Shown here in pieces: positions 62,650-64,000 of a DNA stretch of 64,000 bases (positions are counted from its first letter, which is position 1; each line of letters starts with the position of its first letter). The notes below the pieces were generated by a model. It was not told where the DNA came from. It worked only from the letters and a program-made list of their open reading frames with translations, and made no database searches. The position numbers and the translations under genes are program-made. The stretch is from Solenopsis invicta (lineage: Eukaryota; Arthropoda; Insecta; Hymenoptera; Formicidae): NCBI RefSeq assembly GCF_016802725.1, contig NC_052669.1:4889501-4953500 (forward strand), read 5' to 3'.

Positions 62650-64000
62650 CGTCATCCTGAGGTCCGACCTGTTACGGGAATCCCGTTTCGTCTCGTTGCA
62701 CCCGCAACCTGGCATCTCTCATGAATAATATCTTCCGTGCATTTACATGCCGCCACGGACTATATCGTGCGGATCCGCTCTTCCCCTCTTTCTCCTCTTC
62801 GCGCCTTGCCCCATCAACAGATCTCTCGTCCTCTCCGTCCGGATCGCGAAACGCTTTTCCATCTCCACATGTATTCATGGTGTATCCTCGAGAAAGAGGA
62901 GATGTTCTTCCGACGATAAGAACGGGCTTTTCCTTTCTTGCCGTTCTATCCCTTCGCCCCGCCTGACCGTCGATTTCTCTGTCTCGTTCTCTTCCTCCGT
63001 GTCTCGTTGACCTTCCTTCGCTTCTTCCACCGCTCGACTCCCGGGGGACCTTACGAATCGTTTAATTCGATCTACTTTCCAGATTCCGCTCTTCGTACAT
63101 CCCGCACGACGCGACACGACGCGCTGTCCTTCGAGATCCATTTATTCGGCTCCGAGACCCACCCTGTGGACCCGATTCTATTTTCCCCCTACTACGAGAT
63201 TATCCCGAATACGTACAATTTGGCCTGGTGTATATCTACTATCTGTTATCTATCTCGAGAAGCTGGAATAGGGAACCATGCGCGCGCAACGGGCAGCAAT
63301 TTGTGTTTCATAAGGGCAGTGGGATACGAAGAACTTATATTTCGTCGTGATACTTTAGATAGCGTTACCAAGGCCTTTTTTTATACAACGAGAATAAGCA
63401 AAACGCCCAAGACTATTGAGAGAATAACTTTTATTATCGTGCACGGAAAAAAATCTATAGGAAAATATTATGTACCCTACAGTTATAGTATAAAAAAAAA
63501 TAATTTTATTATTATCTACATTCTACTAATTTCAGACAATCATTTGTAAAACGAGGCAACCACATGTTGATTTAATAAAAACCGCGTAAACACAAAGTAC
63601 AGCGTGAGTAATATTGTACGATGGCAGACAACGTCCACGATGAGTTTCAAAGAAGGAGGAAGCATCGGCAAGGCATGGGAGGGCGAGGGATGCGTAAGTG
63701 TCGTGGCAAGATCCGCGAAACCGCTAGGAATTCCGGAAGAAATAGCTCGACGGTATTCGCCTGTTTCTCAGGCGAGTTCCCCCGAGTCGCGATGACATTC
63801 CGGCGTACGCGGGAAGGGTGGCTTCGTTGTTTCGCTACCCTTTGCTTCGTGCTTCGGAAGACGTCTCGGGGAACATTCTTAACCGTGTTCTCCGGGGCGA
63901 CGATCCCGACACGGGATGACGTTGTTACGAGACAAGGTATTCGCTCGCCCGTGGAAACTCACGGCGGTAGCGTCGTCTCGAGACTTGAAATCTCCGACGA

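Larger units (their letters stand above)
58201..64000. other. Mixed to CpG-rich DNA to the window end; no gene seen
   Basis: CpG-rich segments predominate from 59.6 kb on, with long pyrimidine tracts and a poly-T run at 58617-58632. A 203-codon open frame at 62938-63549 begins with TTG, has no internal ATG and shows no known domain, so I do not call it a gene. The block may be regulatory or lead toward another gene outside the window. Confidence 0.4.

Noticed and set aside
62938..63549. 203-codon plus-strand open frame
   Set aside because: It starts with TTG, has no ATG anywhere inside, and no recognisable domain; probably chance openness in a pyrimidine-rich region.

Overview
The window looks like animal nuclear DNA, most probably from an insect and possibly a hymenopteran such as an ant. 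The reasons are an intact mariner-like DD41D transposon (a group known from insects), spliced exons of an EF-hand rhomboid-protease gene of the rhomboid-4/RHBDL3 type, and AT-rich DNA broken up by CpG-rich blocks. The species assignment is an inference. There are no bacterial-type operons, rRNA genes or CRISPR arrays.

Layout. (1) Positions 1-26747 are satellite DNA, interrupted once. The first 20.8 kb is a homogeneous array in which two related monomers, type A (about 142 bp) and type B (about 139 bp), alternate to give a dimeric higher-order unit of about 281 bp. At about 20829 it changes abruptly into more diverged, non-alternating monomers of about 139 bp. These continue to 26747, where single-copy DNA begins. 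The array runs off the left edge. A homogeneous core with diverged monomers at its edge is the arrangement known from centromeric and pericentromeric satellites. (2) A complete 1322-bp mariner-like element (24731-26052) with 32-bp inverted repeats, a TA target duplication and an intact 357-codon transposase sits in the diverged part of the satellite. (3) From 26748 to 28280 is unique flanking DNA that contains a nearly perfect 76-bp hairpin. (4) A CpG-rich block at 28281-29592, with three CACGTG palindromes and a strong splice donor at its end, is the best candidate promoter and first exon. (5) A 6.1-kb AT-rich stretch follows, probably an intron, with two inverted-repeat structures. (6) Positions 35702-36467 hold three plus-strand exons joined in phase 0, one of them only 24 nt. 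They encode 123 residues of the cytosolic, EF-hand-bearing N-terminus of a rhomboid-family intramembrane protease. The membrane protease domain is not in the window as far as I can see. (7) From 36468 to the right end I find no convincing exon. This may be a very long intron or intergenic DNA. It alternates AT-rich and CpG-rich blocks and contains a composite repeat at 37.7-39.6 kb, two foldback elements and several microsatellites.

The observations most worth following are the satellite's higher-order organisation and sharp edge, and an 89-bp segment repeated three times at 38.2-39.2 kb. That segment is almost invariant while its flanks have diverged, and it can fold into a compact multi-stem RNA. 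Most of the many short reading frames in the window are by-products of satellite sequence or of GC-rich simple sequence, and I do not call them genes.
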